Assembly: GCA_003605055.1 (NCBI GenBank) | Contig: QZKP01000041.1 | Coordinates: 1-64,000 of the forward strand | Source of the DNA: Desulfarculus sp. | GTDB lineage: Bacteria; Desulfobacterota; Desulfarculia; Desulfarculales; Desulfarculaceae | DNA: 64,000 nt | Direction: 5' to 3' | Part shown: positions 50,507-59,565 of the stretch, one piece after another | Numbering within the stretch: position 1 is the first letter of the stretch | Layout of the letters: the number at the start of each line of letters is the position of its first letter | Notes under the pieces: model-generated | The model's database searches: none | Told to the model about the DNA's origin: nothing | What the model saw: only the letters and a program-made list of their open reading frames with translations | Position numbers and translations under genes: made by a program

Positions 50507-52903
50507 CTATTCCTTGGGCGGACCGCCTGCCTCCCGGATGGCCCAGAACACGGCCTCCGGGTCCGCGGGCAGCGAGCGCACCCGGCCGCCGCAGGCGTTG
50601 GTGATGGCGTTTAGTATAGCCGGGGTGGCCGGAATGTTGGGCATCTCGCCGATGCCCTTGGCGCCGTAAGGCCCGAACTCATTCTTCACCTCCAGGATCA
50701 CCGGCTGGATGTCCGGCACGTCCAGGGTGGTGGGGATCAGGTAGTTTTGCAGGCTCGTGTTCTGGATCAGGCCGTCGGTGATGACCACCTCTTCCATCAA
50801 GGCATAGCCCAGACCCATGCCCACGCCGCCCTCGATCTGGCCCTCCAGGGCCCGGGGGTTGATGGCCTTGCCCACGTCGAAGGCGGCCACGTATTTCTCG
50901 ATATCCACCTCGCCGGTCTCCACGTCCACCACCACCTGGGCCATGTGCGTGGAGTAGGTGTAGACGAAGTAGGGGTTGCCCTGGCCAGTGTGGCCGTCCA
51001 GGCTGGCGGGCGGCGGGGTCCACCAGCCCTGGCCGATCAGGCGCTTGCCCGTGGCCATGCAGCGGGCGGCCGCCTCCCGGAAGGCCAGGGACTTTTCCGG
51101 GTGGTCCCGGTCGAAAATCTTGCGGTCCTTGGACTCCAGCCGCTCCACCGGAACCATGAGCATCATGGAGGCGGTCTCCAACAGCGACTCCTTGACTTGG
51201 CGGGCGGCCATGATGATGGCGTTGCCCATCAGGGTGGTGGAGCGGCTGCCCACCGTGGGCCCGGACTCGGGCACCAGGTCCGTGTCCGGCGTGACCAGGC
51301 GTACGTCTTCCAGGCGCACTCCCAGCTCCTCGGCGCAGATCTGGGGCAGCACGGTGAAGGCGCCCTGGCCCATCTCGGTGATGCCCGAGTACAGGAGCAC
51401 CGAGCCGTCTTCGTGCACGTACACATTGGCCCCGCAGCCGTCGAAGCCGGTGCCGATGCTGGTGCGGTACCAGCCCATGCCGATGCCCACGCCCCGGCGC
51501 TTGCTGCGCTGGGCGTCCAGGTAGCCGGTCTGTTTGTAGCGGCGGTCCCACTCAAAGGCCTTGGCGCAGGCCTCCAGGGTGTCGCGCAGGCCCACACTCT
51601 GGTTTAGCACCTGGCCGGTGGCGGTGGTCGAGCCCAGCTTGAAGGCGTTCTTGCGCCTAATCTCCAGGGGGCTCAAGCCCAGCTCGGTGGCCAGCTCGTC
51701 CAGGACCTGCTCGTGGGCGATGTGGACCTGAGGCGCGCCGAAGCCGCGCATGGCCCCGCCGTAGGGGTGGTTGGTGTAGGCCAGGTAGGCGTCCACCTTC
51801 ACGTTGGGTATCTCGTAGGGGCCGGCCATCATCACCATGGAGTGCACGTGGCTGCCCCCGGCCGGCGGGATGCGCGGGCCCAGGCTGGCGTAGGCCCCCT
51901 GTTCGTCGTAGATCACGCCCTGGAAGGCAGTGAGGGTGCCGTCCTTCTTGGCCCCGATCTTCACCTCCATGATCATGGGATGGCGCTTGGCGGTCTGCAG
52001 GGTGATCTCCTCGCGCTCCAAGGCCAGGCGCACCGGACGTTTGGTATGCCAGGCCAGCACCGCCGCTCGGCAGCCGATGTCAATGGGCGAGTCCTCCTTG
52101 CCGCCGAAGCCACCGCCCATGTGTATCTGGCGGCAGCGGACCTTGTTGATGGGCAGGCCCAGCACGGGAGCCACATTGCGCCGGGTGGTGAAAGGCGCCT
52201 GCATGGGCCCTTCCACCAGCATGGTGCCGTCCGGCTGGGGGATGGCCATAACCATGTCCGGCTCGATGTAGGCGTGCTCCAGGAAAGGCACCTGATAGGT
52301 GCGCTCGATTATCACCTCCGCCTGGGCGAAGCCGGCCGCCACGTCGCCCTTGATCAGCTTGTCGTAGGAGAGCAGGTTGCCCTTCTCGTGAATCTTGGGC
52401 GCGCCCTCGGCCATGGCTTCGCGGGGGTCGAACACCGCGGGCAGAGGCTCGTACTCCACTTCGATCAGGGACAAGGCCTGGTGGGCGATTTTCTCGCTCT
52501 CGGCCGCCACTAGGGCCACGCCGTCGCCCACGAAACGCACTTTGTCCCCGCAGATCACCGGCTGGTCGGGGATGATGGCTCCGAAGCCGTTGCGGCCGGG
52601 CACGTCCTTGGCCAGCAGCACCGCCGCCACGCCCTCCAGTTCCTGGGCCTTTTTGATGTTGATGGACTTGATCCGGGCGTGGGGGTGGGGGCTTCTGAGT
52701 ATCTTGCCGTGCAGGAAGCCCTCGGCCGGGTAGTCGGCGCCGTACTTGAGCTTGCCGGTGACCTTCAGGGGGTCGTCCACCCGCCGCACCGAGGTGCCGG
52801 CCACGGTGAGGGCGGCCTGGCCTTCCCGGGCCAGCCGCTGCAGGTCAATCTTTTCCTTGGTTAGGACCTTAGCCTCTTTCTTGTCGTCGGTCTTATCGAA
52901 CAT
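50507..52903 (-). CDS. Molybdenum hydroxylase large subunit (xanthine dehydrogenase family)
   Basis: This 798-residue subunit carries the molybdopterin cytosine dinucleotide site. Motifs: DVPGRNGFG near the N-terminus, HMGGGFGGKED, MRGFGAPQVH, TEMGQGAFTVLPQICAEELG and the catalytic Glu in GAKGIGEMPNIPAT. It hydroxylates a carbon next to nitrogen (or an aldehyde) using water. With the small and medium subunits encoded just upstream it forms a complete XdhABC/CoxLMS-type enzyme. YqeB in the same run suggests a labile selenium ligand at molybdenum. Substrate unknown; purine-, pyrimidine- or nicotinate-like rings are typical. Confidence 0.92.
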   Translation of the reverse strand: MFDKTDDKKEAKVLTKEKIDLQRLAREGQAALTVAGTSVRRVDDPLKVTGKLKYGADYPAEGFLHGKILRSPHPHARIKSINIKKAQELEGVAAVLLAKDVPGRNGFGAIIPDQPVICGDKVRFVGDGVALVAAESEKIAHQALSLIEVEYEPLPAVFDPREAMAEGAPKIHEKGNLLSYDKLIKGDVAAGFAQAEVIIERTYQVPFLEHAYIEPDMVMAIPQPDGTMLVEGPMQAPFTTRRNVAPVLGLPINKVRCRQIHMGGGFGGKEDSPIDIGCRAAVLAWHTKRPVRLALEREEITLQTAKRHPMIMEVKIGAKKDGTLTAFQGVIYDEQGAYASLGPRIPPAGGSHVHSMVMMAGPYEIPNVKVDAYLAYTNHPYGGAMRGFGAPQVHIAHEQVLDELATELGLSPLEIRRKNAFKLGSTTATGQVLNQSVGLRDTLEACAKAFEWDRRYKQTGYLDAQRSKRRGVGIGMGWYRTSIGTGFDGCGANVYVHEDGSVLLYSGITEMGQGAFTVLPQICAEELGVRLEDVRLVTPDTDLVPESGPTVGSRSTTLMGNAIIMAARQVKESLLETASMMLMVPVERLESKDRKIFDRDHPEKSLAFREAAARCMATGKRLIGQGWWTPPPASLDGHTGQGNPYFVYTYSTHMAQVVVDVETGEVDIEKYVAAFDVGKAINPRALEGQIEGGVGMGLGYALMEEVVITDGLIQNTSLQNYLIPTTLDVPDIQPVILEVKNEFGPYGAKGIGEMPNIPATPAILNAITNACGGRVRSLPADPEAVFWAIREAGGPPKE

Positions 52904-52953
52904 GAGACCTTCCCTTTATAAGGCAGGCGCTGGGGCCTGGAGATGCTCCGCGG

Positions 52954-53424
52954 CTACTTTCCCTGGGCGATGTTCTGCACGGCCTGCACGATCTTGCGGT
53001 AGCCCGTGCAGCGGCACAGCACCCCGGACAGGGCCTGCCGAATCTGGCCCTCGTCGGGATGGGGAGCCTTGTCCAGGAGGGCCTTGGCGTTGAGAATCAT
53101 GGCCGGCGTGCAGAAGCCGCACTGAGAGGCGCCTTGGTCCGTGAAGGACTGCTGCAGGGCATGCAGGGTGCCGTCCTCCTGGACCAGGCCCTCGATGGTG
53201 GTCACCTCGCGTCCGGCCGCCTTCATGGCCGGCAGCAGACAGGAGTTGACCGGCTCGCCGTCCAGAAGCACCGTGCAGGCACCGCATTCGCCCTCGCGGC
53301 AGCCGGCCTTGGTGCCTGTGAGTCCCAGGTCCTCGCGCAGCACATCCACCAGCAGCGCGTTGGGGGCCACCGCCAGGCTGGTCAGCTTGCCGTTGACTTT
53401 AAAAGAAAGCTTGAGTGTGCTCAT
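52954..53424 (-). CDS. Molybdenum hydroxylase 2Fe-2S small subunit
   Basis: This 156-residue subunit has the two 2Fe-2S clusters of the family: [15 protein letters not shown]...NSC for the plant-type cluster and [11 protein letters not shown]...CRCTGYRKI for the helical cluster. It passes electrons from molybdenum to the FAD subunit. ATG 53424 follows an AAGGA site and lies 11 bases after the FAD subunit gene. Confidence 0.93.
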   Translation of the reverse strand: MSTLKLSFKVNGKLTSLAVAPNALLVDVLREDLGLTGTKAGCREGECGACTVLLDGEPVNSCLLPAMKAAGREVTTIEGLVQEDGTLHALQQSFTDQGASQCGFCTPAMILNAKALLDKAPHPDEGQIRQALSGVLCRCTGYRKIVQAVQNIAQGK

Positions 53425-53435
53425 GTTTCCGTCCT

Positions 53436-54359
53436 TTAATCCAGGGTGCATCCGGCCTGCTCCAGGGCCTTGGTCAGGCCGCGGCGCACAAAGACCTTCA
53501 CCATTTCCTGCCGGTAGTCGCAGGAACCCCGCAGCAGGCTGTCGCGGGGGCTGCACCAGGCGGAGGCGTTCTCCGCCGCCTGTGCGATGACCTGCCGGCT
53601 GGCGGCGGCGCCCCTGAGGGACTCCTCGGTGCGCACCTCCCGGAAGGGCACCGGCGCCACCGGACCCAGGGCGATGGCCGCCTCTTTGATCACTTTGGCC
53701 TGGGGATCGGCCGTGACCTGCACCGCGCAGACCAGCATGGGCAGGCACAGGGCCTTGCGCTTGCTCAGGCGCAGGTAGCAGCCGCCTTGGTCGGGGCCCA
53801 GGGCCCGGAAGCGGATGCGGGTCAGCACCTCCCGGGTGCTGTCCAGCACCGTCTTGCCCACATCCAGGAAGAACTCCTTCAGCGGCACTTCGCGTTCGCC
53901 CTCTAGGGAGGCGATGGTCACCCGGGCGTCCAGGGCCAACAGGGGGATGCTGGCGTCGGCCGCGGGTTGGCCGCTGATTAGGTTGCCGGCCAGGGTGCCC
54001 AGGTTGCGGATCTGGGGCGAGCCCACCGCCGCGCAGCCCTGGGCCAGCAGGCCGGCCCTTTCGCGGATCAGTGCGGAGGCGGGGGCCTGGGCGTGGGTCA
54101 CCAGCCCGCCCAGCACTATGTCCTCGCCTTCCTGAGTGATGCCCCGCAGCTCCGGCAGGCGGGTGATGTCCACCAGGATGCTGGCCTTGAGGTGCCGCCG
54201 GCGCAGCTCGGGTATCACGTCGGTGCCGCCGGCGATCACCCGCGCCTGGCCCTTGCCGTCGGCCAGCATCTGCAGGGCGTCGTCCAGGCTGCCTGGGGTC
54301 AGGTATTGCCCGAACTCCAGCTCCCGGCTCCAATGCAGTTTCTCAAAGGCGTGTGCCAT
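53436..54359 (-). CDS. Molybdenum hydroxylase FAD-binding medium subunit
   Basis: This ~307-residue subunit has the CoxM/XdhB FAD-binding motif VIAGGTDVIPELR (family AGGTD) and the second one IRNLGTLAGNLISGQPAAD. The C-terminal CO-dehydrogenase flavoprotein domain follows. Start ATG 54359 is preferred because AAGGGGA lies seven bases before it; another ATG at 54377 adds six residues. It is the first structural gene after the GntR regulator. Confidence 0.92.
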   Translation of the reverse strand: MAHAFEKLHWSRELEFGQYLTPGSLDDALQMLADGKGQARVIAGGTDVIPELRRRHLKASILVDITRLPELRGITQEGEDIVLGGLVTHAQAPASALIRERAGLLAQGCAAVGSPQIRNLGTLAGNLISGQPAADASIPLLALDARVTIASLEGEREVPLKEFFLDVGKTVLDSTREVLTRIRFRALGPDQGGCYLRLSKRKALCLPMLVCAVQVTADPQAKVIKEAAIALGPVAPVPFREVRTEESLRGAAASRQVIAQAAENASAWCSPRDSLLRGSCDYRQEMVKVFVRRGLTKALEQAGCTLD

Positions 54360-54458
54360 CTGTTTCCCCTTCACCATTCTCTGGGGTTTATGAATGGTCT
54401 GTCCCTGCCTCGGGCAGGGTTTGCTGCTAACTGTATCTGACGCGGCCGCTGCGGCGGC

Positions 54459-55115
54459 TCAGGTGGCCGCGCCGGCCCGCCGGTCCTGCTCCACCAGGCG
54501 CCGCACCCGCCGGTTGTGCCGAAGCATGGTTTGCCTGGCCGCCTGGGCGTCGCCTTGCTTGAGCGCCTGCACCAGGCCGCGGTGGTCCCGGTACAGTTCG
54601 CCCAGGATGGGCGTGATGTCGCGCACAAAGGGCTGCGCCTTGCTCTTGATCTTGTCCAGCAGCTCCTTGAGCAACCAGTTGCGGCAGGAGTTGTACAGCT
54701 CGGCGTGGAACTCGAAGTCGGAGCGGGAGTAGGCCACGCTGTCCTGCCGCTGCACCAACTCGTGCTGCCGGTCCAAAATGGCCTCCAGGCGCTTGATGGA
54801 CCGGGCCGGGATGCAGCGGGCGGCGAGGCTGGCGGCCATGCCCTCCAACACCCCACGCACCTCGTAAAGCTCCACGGCCATGTCCGGGGTCATCTCCACC
54901 ATGCGTATGCCCCGGTTGGGCTCGTGGCGGACCAGGCCTTGTTTTTCCAGCTCCTTGAGGGCCTGCCACACGGGGGTGCGGCTTACGCCCAGCTCCTTGG
55001 CCAGTTGCTCGGCGTTGATCCAGGTGCCCGAAGTGAAGCGATGGGAGGCGATCATGTCCCGCAGGGCACGGTAGGCCTGGTCCTTGAGGGTGGTGCGCCG
55101 GAGCTTGTTGGCCAA
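54459..55115 (-). CDS. GntR-family (FCD) transcriptional regulator
   Basis: This 218-residue regulator has an N-terminal winged HTH (INAEQLAKELGVSRTPVWQALKELEKQGLV) and a C-terminal FCD domain of helices with metal-binding-type residues (RSDFEFHAELYNSCRN, DHRGLVQALKQGD). FCD regulators usually sense carboxylic acids or sugar acids. It lies just before the molybdenum hydroxylase genes and after the IlvD operon, so it may control both. A promoter and palindrome lie upstream. Confidence 0.92.
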   Translation of the reverse strand: MANKLRRTTLKDQAYRALRDMIASHRFTSGTWINAEQLAKELGVSRTPVWQALKELEKQGLVRHEPNRGIRMVEMTPDMAVELYEVRGVLEGMAASLAARCIPARSIKRLEAILDRQHELVQRQDSVAYSRSDFEFHAELYNSCRNWLLKELLDKIKSKAQPFVRDITPILGELYRDHRGLVQALKQGDAQAARQTMLRHNRRVRRLVEQDRRAGAAT

Positions 55116-55178
55116 AAAGTATCGCCTCCTGCCGAGCAGTTCGCGGGCGGTCCAGAAGGTATCACTGAGACAGATTCA

Positions 55179-55215
55179 TTAAAGGACATTTGGCCGGAAA
55201 AATCAATATCGATTT
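55179..55215 (-). promoter_or_regulatory. Candidate promoter and operator of the GntR gene
   Basis: On the minus strand TTGATT (55206-55201), 16 bases, TTTAAT (55184-55179). AAATCAATATCGATTT (55200-55215) is a 16-bp palindrome with one mismatched pair, covering the -35 box. Confidence 0.4.
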
Positions 55216-55289
55216 GACAGAAAATGAAATACCTGAGAAATATTTTGGCTCGCTTCAAGCCCGGCGGCGGCCGCCTTCCCGCTGGCCTC

Positions 55290-56987
55290 CTATCTCCAGG
55301 CCGGGGGCACCTCCAGCACCGCCCCCCTCTCCACCGGCCCCACCAGGTACGGATAGATTTCGGTCAGGAAGCCTCTGGTGAGGGGAGGGCGTTGGGGAGG
55401 GGCCGCCGGGCGGCGCCGGGCCAACTCCGGCTGCGGGACCTCCAGCGTGAGCAGGCGCTGGGGGATGTCGTAGCTGATCAGGTCGCCGTCCTGCACCAGG
55501 GCGATGGAGCCAGCGGCCGCGGCCTCGGGCGAGACGTGCCCGATGGCCGGCCCCCGGTTCCAGCCGGAGAAGCGGCCGTCTGTGACCAGGGCCACGCTGT
55601 CGTCCAGGCCCATTCCGCAGAGCATGGTCTGAAAGGTGTACATCTCGCGCATGCCCGGCCCGCCCTTGGGACCCTCGAAGCGGATCACCACCACGTCGCC
55701 GGGCTGGATGCCGTGGGCCAGGAGCGCCTCCTTGGCCTGGTCCTCGCCGTCGAAGACCTTGGCCGGCCCACGGTGCCGCAGCATGCCCGGGGCCACGGCG
55801 GTCTGCTTGACCACCGCGCCGGCCGGGGCCAGGTTGCCCTTCAGCACCGCGATGGCCCCCTGGTCGCACACTGGGTTGTCCAGGGGCCGCACCACCTGAG
55901 GGTTCAGGTTGCGCGCACCGGCCAGGTTCTGGCTAAGGCGGCGGCCGGTCACTGTCAGGGCGTCGCCTTGCAGCAGCCCGCCCAGCTCCCGCATCACCGC
56001 CGGGATGCCGCCGGCCTGGTCCAGGTCCTGCATGGTGTAGGGCGAGCCCGCGGTGAGGTTGGCCAGGTGCGGGACCCGCGCCGAAACCTGGTTCCACTGC
56101 TCCAGGGGCAGCTCCAGGCCCAGCTCGCCGGCGATGGCCGGCAGATGGATAACCGCGTTGGTGGAGCCGCCGATGGCCGCGTGCACGGCCATGGCGTTGG
56201 CCAGGGCCTTTTCCGTGATGATCCGCCGGGGCCGCAGGTCCGCGGCCAGCAGGGCCATGATCTGGCGGCCGGCGGCCCGGCCCAGGCGCAAAAGCCGGGA
56301 GCCCACCGCGGCCACGGCGCCGTTGCCGGGCAGCGACATGCCCAGGGCCTCGGTCAGGCAGCACATGGTATTGGCCGTGCCCATGCTGCAGCAGGCGCCG
56401 CAGGTGGGGCAGACCCCGTCCTCGATGTCCTTGAACTCCGCGCTGGTGAGGCGTCCCTCCTTCCAGTCGGGGTATCTTTCGTTGATGAAGGAGGCCTCCA
56501 CGCTGCGCCCCTGAAAGCGCCCCGGCAGCATGTAGCCGCCGGTGACCATGATGGCCGGCAGGTTCAGGCGGGCCAGGGCCATAAGCTGGCCGGGCACGAT
56601 CTTGTCGCAGGTGGAGACGGCCACCACCCCATCCACCCGTTGGGACTCCACCATCATCTCGATGGACGCGGCCATGATGTCCCGGCTGGCCAGGATCCAG
56701 TGCATGCCCAGGTTGCCGTCGGCCAGGCCGTCGCAGGCGCCGATGTGGTTGAACTCGATGGGCATGCCCCCGGCCTGCCAGATGCCCACCTTGACCGCCT
56801 CGGCCACCCGGCGCAGATGAAAGTGGCCGGGGATGTACTCGTTCCAGGAGTTGGCCACGGCGATGAAGGGCCGGTCCAGGTCCTGGTCGTCGAAGTGCAT
56901 GGACTTGAACAAGGCCCGCCGCTCGTAATGGGAGTCCTCGGGCACCTGGCGGCTGTTGAGCCTGCGCAAGTCAATTTTCTTGGCCAT
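55290..56987 (-). CDS. IlvD/Edd-family dehydratase
   Basis: This 565-residue iron-sulfur dehydratase removes water from a 2,3-dihydroxy acid. Family motifs: GMPIEFNHIGACDGLADGN, AVSTCDKIVPGQLMA, CPTCGACCSMGTANTM and IGGSTNAVIHLPAIA, with the three cluster cysteines in ACDG, TCDK and GACC. The late GPKGGPGMREM and TDGRFSGWNRGPAIGHVSPEAA segments are intact. No branched-chain biosynthesis gene is near, and all neighbours are catabolic, so a sugar-acid or other 2,3-dihydroxyacid dehydratase is more likely than true IlvD. Confidence 0.9.
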   Translation of the reverse strand: MAKKIDLRRLNSRQVPEDSHYERRALFKSMHFDDQDLDRPFIAVANSWNEYIPGHFHLRRVAEAVKVGIWQAGGMPIEFNHIGACDGLADGNLGMHWILASRDIMAASIEMMVESQRVDGVVAVSTCDKIVPGQLMALARLNLPAIMVTGGYMLPGRFQGRSVEASFINERYPDWKEGRLTSAEFKDIEDGVCPTCGACCSMGTANTMCCLTEALGMSLPGNGAVAAVGSRLLRLGRAAGRQIMALLAADLRPRRIITEKALANAMAVHAAIGGSTNAVIHLPAIAGELGLELPLEQWNQVSARVPHLANLTAGSPYTMQDLDQAGGIPAVMRELGGLLQGDALTVTGRRLSQNLAGARNLNPQVVRPLDNPVCDQGAIAVLKGNLAPAGAVVKQTAVAPGMLRHRGPAKVFDGEDQAKEALLAHGIQPGDVVVIRFEGPKGGPGMREMYTFQTMLCGMGLDDSVALVTDGRFSGWNRGPAIGHVSPEAAAAGSIALVQDGDLISYDIPQRLLTLEVPQPELARRRPAAPPQRPPLTRGFLTEIYPYLVGPVERGAVLEVPPAWR

Positions 56988-57006
56988 GACCCCCTCCCGC
57001 GGCTGC

Positions 57007-57744
57007 TCAGAGCTTTAGGATGCGCGCCGCGTTGCCGCCCATGATCTTGGCCTTCTGCGCCGCGCTGATGTCCGCGTCGCGCACCTTGGATATCTCCGGC
57101 CCGGGGTTGTAGGCCGGGAAGTCCATGCCGAACACCACCCGGTCCTCGCCCACCATGTCAATAGCGTAGTTGAGCACGCGGTACCAGTTCCAACTGCCGG
57201 TGGAGTCCAGGATGATGTTGTCCGTGTCGCCGGCCAGGGCGATGGCCTCGAACCAGGCCTCCTCCCCGAAGTGGGCCATGATGATAGTGGCCTCGGGAAA
57301 GCGCTTGGCCAGGGCGTGCAGATTGTGGGGGTTGGAGTACTCGTCGGCCCCGCAATGGAATAGGCAGGGCAGCCCCAGCGCGATGGCTTTATCCATCACC
57401 GGGTTGAGCAAGGGCAGGTCCGAGCGGTAGTGGCAGGCGGCCGGGTGGAACTTCAGGCCGTACATGCCGTACTCCTCCTGGGCCCGCACCACCTCGTCCA
57501 CCGCGTCCTTGTACCAGCGGGGGTTGATCACCGCAAAGCCCAGCAGGCGATCCGGGTGCTCCCGGCAGATGCGGGCGATCTCGCGGTTGCCCTTGTCCGG
57601 CGCGTTGTGCGGCTGCCACCAGGACACGCAGCGCTTGTCTATGCCCCATTTATCCATGGAGGCCAGGTGGTCCTCCACGTCCACGTTCTGCGGCCAGTAG
57701 GCGTACCAGGGGTCGCCGATATGGCTGTGTATGTCTATGATCAT
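57007..57744 (-). CDS. Amidohydrolase-2 family metal-dependent hydrolase
   Basis: This 245-residue TIM-barrel hydrolase has the N-terminal metal motif IIDIHSHIG (HxH), GLKFHPAA, a His in LFHCGADE and IIMAHFG, and Asp in VVFGMDFPAYNP. The family includes ring-opening hydrolases and non-oxidative decarboxylases (ACMSD-like). It lies 19 bases before the IlvD-family gene. Reaction unknown. Confidence 0.88.
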   Translation of the reverse strand: MIIDIHSHIGDPWYAYWPQNVDVEDHLASMDKWGIDKRCVSWWQPHNAPDKGNREIARICREHPDRLLGFAVINPRWYKDAVDEVVRAQEEYGMYGLKFHPAACHYRSDLPLLNPVMDKAIALGLPCLFHCGADEYSNPHNLHALAKRFPEATIIMAHFGEEAWFEAIALAGDTDNIILDSTGSWNWYRVLNYAIDMVGEDRVVFGMDFPAYNPGPEISKVRDADISAAQKAKIMGGNAARILKL

Positions 57745-57756
57745 TTTCGCCCCTCC

Positions 57757-58713
57757 TTAATCCGCAGCCGGCAGGACCAGGTCCGCGGCGCCGGCGGCCG
57801 AGGTGGTCAGCCCCGGCGCGTGGCGGCCCATGATCTCCTGAACGATGGCCGCGATCTTGACCTTCTGGCGCACGAACTCCTGGTGCCAGGCCTCGCTGAC
57901 CCAGGGCTTGTAGATGTCGCCCTCGGAGGTGCCGGGCTCGATCTTGAAGTAGCAGGGCGCGGCCACCCGGGCGATCTCCGGGGCCTCATAGGCCCGGAAC
58001 ATGCCGCCGAAGGAGTCCACGATGCTCACGTAAACGTCCAGGGTCATGTCCACCGCCTGGCGGATGCCGGCCAGGATGGGCAGGGACACGTCCGAGGAGG
58101 GGTTCATGGTGTTCACCCCCAGGGACTGAAGCACCTTGGCCCCGGCCGCGTTGCAGTAGCCGCCGAACACCGAAAACTTGAAGATGGTCTCCGGCGGCAG
58201 GAAGCCCTCCCGCCGCATCTGGTCCAGGATGAGCAGCACCCCCTCGTCATAGACCAGAAAGCCCCGGAAACCGGCCTCGGCCGCGCGCATCAGGTCCGCC
58301 AGCCAGTAGGAGATCTGGTCCGAGCCCCGCAGCCGCCAGCCCTGCATGCCGCCCTCGGGGGTGGCCAGCTCGCGGGCGCCCGCGTCCCAGCCTTTGCGCT
58401 GGCCCACGGTCATAATCACTTCCACGCCGGCCTGCCGGGCCATCTGGGCCATGGCTTTTAGCTCGGCGAAGTCGCAATAAGTGGACCCGCCCACCGCGGC
58501 AATGACCCGGTGCACCACCACTTGGCGCCTGTCCGCCTCGGCCAGCAGAGCTTCCATGGTGGAGGCCCGCTCCAGGCCGGCAATCTCCAGGCGCCAATGG
58601 GCCCCGTCCGGGAAGGTCAGCGGCGAGCTGGGCAGCTCCCAGGCGTCGCGGCCGGGGATCCCCAGGCCGGCCATGAAACTCCGAATCTGCTCCAGGGACT
58701 TGGCCTTGAACAT
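57757..58713 (-). CDS. TIM-barrel-like protein, possibly peptidase U32-related
   Basis: A 318-residue protein that I recognise only weakly. Alternating beta/alpha pattern (VEVIMTVGQ, GFRGFLVYDEGVLL, IFKFSVFGGYCNAAGAK, LDVYVSIVDSFGGMFRAYE) suggests a TIM barrel, and the last part resembles uncharacterised proteins grouped with peptidase U32. No catalytic set can be named. It is tightly packed between the SDR and amidohydrolase genes. Confidence 0.6.
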   Translation of the reverse strand: MFKAKSLEQIRSFMAGLGIPGRDAWELPSSPLTFPDGAHWRLEIAGLERASTMEALLAEADRRQVVVHRVIAAVGGSTYCDFAELKAMAQMARQAGVEVIMTVGQRKGWDAGARELATPEGGMQGWRLRGSDQISYWLADLMRAAEAGFRGFLVYDEGVLLILDQMRREGFLPPETIFKFSVFGGYCNAAGAKVLQSLGVNTMNPSSDVSLPILAGIRQAVDMTLDVYVSIVDSFGGMFRAYEAPEIARVAAPCYFKIEPGTSEGDIYKPWVSEAWHQEFVRQKVKIAAIVQEIMGRHAPGLTTSAAGAADLVLPAAD

Positions 58714-58735
58714 GGCTCGCTTCCCTCCTGGCGCC

Positions 58736-59500
58736 CTAACAGGCGGTGAAACCTCCGTCGCACATGATCACCGTGCCGTTGGTGAAGCTGGCCGCGTCCG
58801 AGGCCAGGTAGATGGCCGCACCGACCATCTCCTCGGGCTGGCCCATGCGGTGCAAGGGAATGCGGTTGGTGGACCACTCCACGAAGGAGGGATCGGCCAG
58901 CACCGGGTTGTTCATGGGCGTGCGCACGAAGGCCGGGCCGATGGCGTTGACCTGGATGCCGTAGGGGCCCCACTCGGTGGCCAGGCAGCGGGTGGTCATG
59001 AGCAGGCCGCCCTTGCTGATGCAATAGGCGCCGATGCCGTGCTCGGCCACAAAGGAGCAGTTGGACAGGATGTTGATGATGCGGCCCTGCTTGGCCTTGA
59101 TCATTTCCTTGCCCACGGCCAGGGTGAAGAAAAAGTTGCCCTTGAGGTTGATGTCTATGGTGCTGTCCCAGATCTCCGGCGTGGTCTCTTCGATGGGGCC
59201 CTTGTAGAGCACGGCTGCGTTGTTCACCAGCACGTCTATCTTGCCGAAGGCCTTAATAACCCGCTTGACCGCTGGGCCGTGAAATCCCAGATCGCTGATG
59301 TCGCCGGCCACTACCAGGCAGCGCACGCCCTGGGCCTCCACCTCTGCCTTGGTCTGCTCCAGCGGCTCCGGCCGCCGGCCGTTGATGGCCACCTCCGCAC
59401 CCGCCTGAGCCAGGCCCACGGCAATGGCCTTGCCGATGCCGGTGCCCGCGCCGGTGACGATGCAGCTGCGGCCTGTCAGATCAAAACCCTTGTACTTCAT
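58736..59500 (-). CDS. SDR-family oxidoreductase
   Basis: This 254-residue classical short-chain dehydrogenase has TGAGTGIGKAIA for the cofactor, VLVNNAAV, a Ser in ILSNCSF and the catalytic YCISK, then the C-terminal FVRTPM. The basic Arg-Arg in NGRRPE after strand 2 favours NADP(H). It resembles gluconate-5-dehydrogenase and 3-ketoacyl reductase types. Likely an alcohol/ketone step of the locus pathway. Confidence 0.91.
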   Translation of the reverse strand: MKYKGFDLTGRSCIVTGAGTGIGKAIAVGLAQAGAEVAINGRRPEPLEQTKAEVEAQGVRCLVVAGDISDLGFHGPAVKRVIKAFGKIDVLVNNAAVLYKGPIEETTPEIWDSTIDINLKGNFFFTLAVGKEMIKAKQGRIINILSNCSFVAEHGIGAYCISKGGLLMTTRCLATEWGPYGIQVNAIGPAFVRTPMNNPVLADPSFVEWSTNRIPLHRMGQPEEMVGAAIYLASDAASFTNGTVIMCDGGFTAC

Positions 59501-59565
59501 CTCTCGCCTCTCTCCGGTTTGCCAGAAAAACCTTCTTCATGCCGCCGGCCCAGCCGCGCCGGGGC

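Noticed and set aside
55290-56987. Branched-chain amino acid biosynthesis ilvD
   Set aside because: No ilv or leu genes in the locus; the family also contains sugar-acid dehydratases and the setting is catabolic. Not fully excluded.
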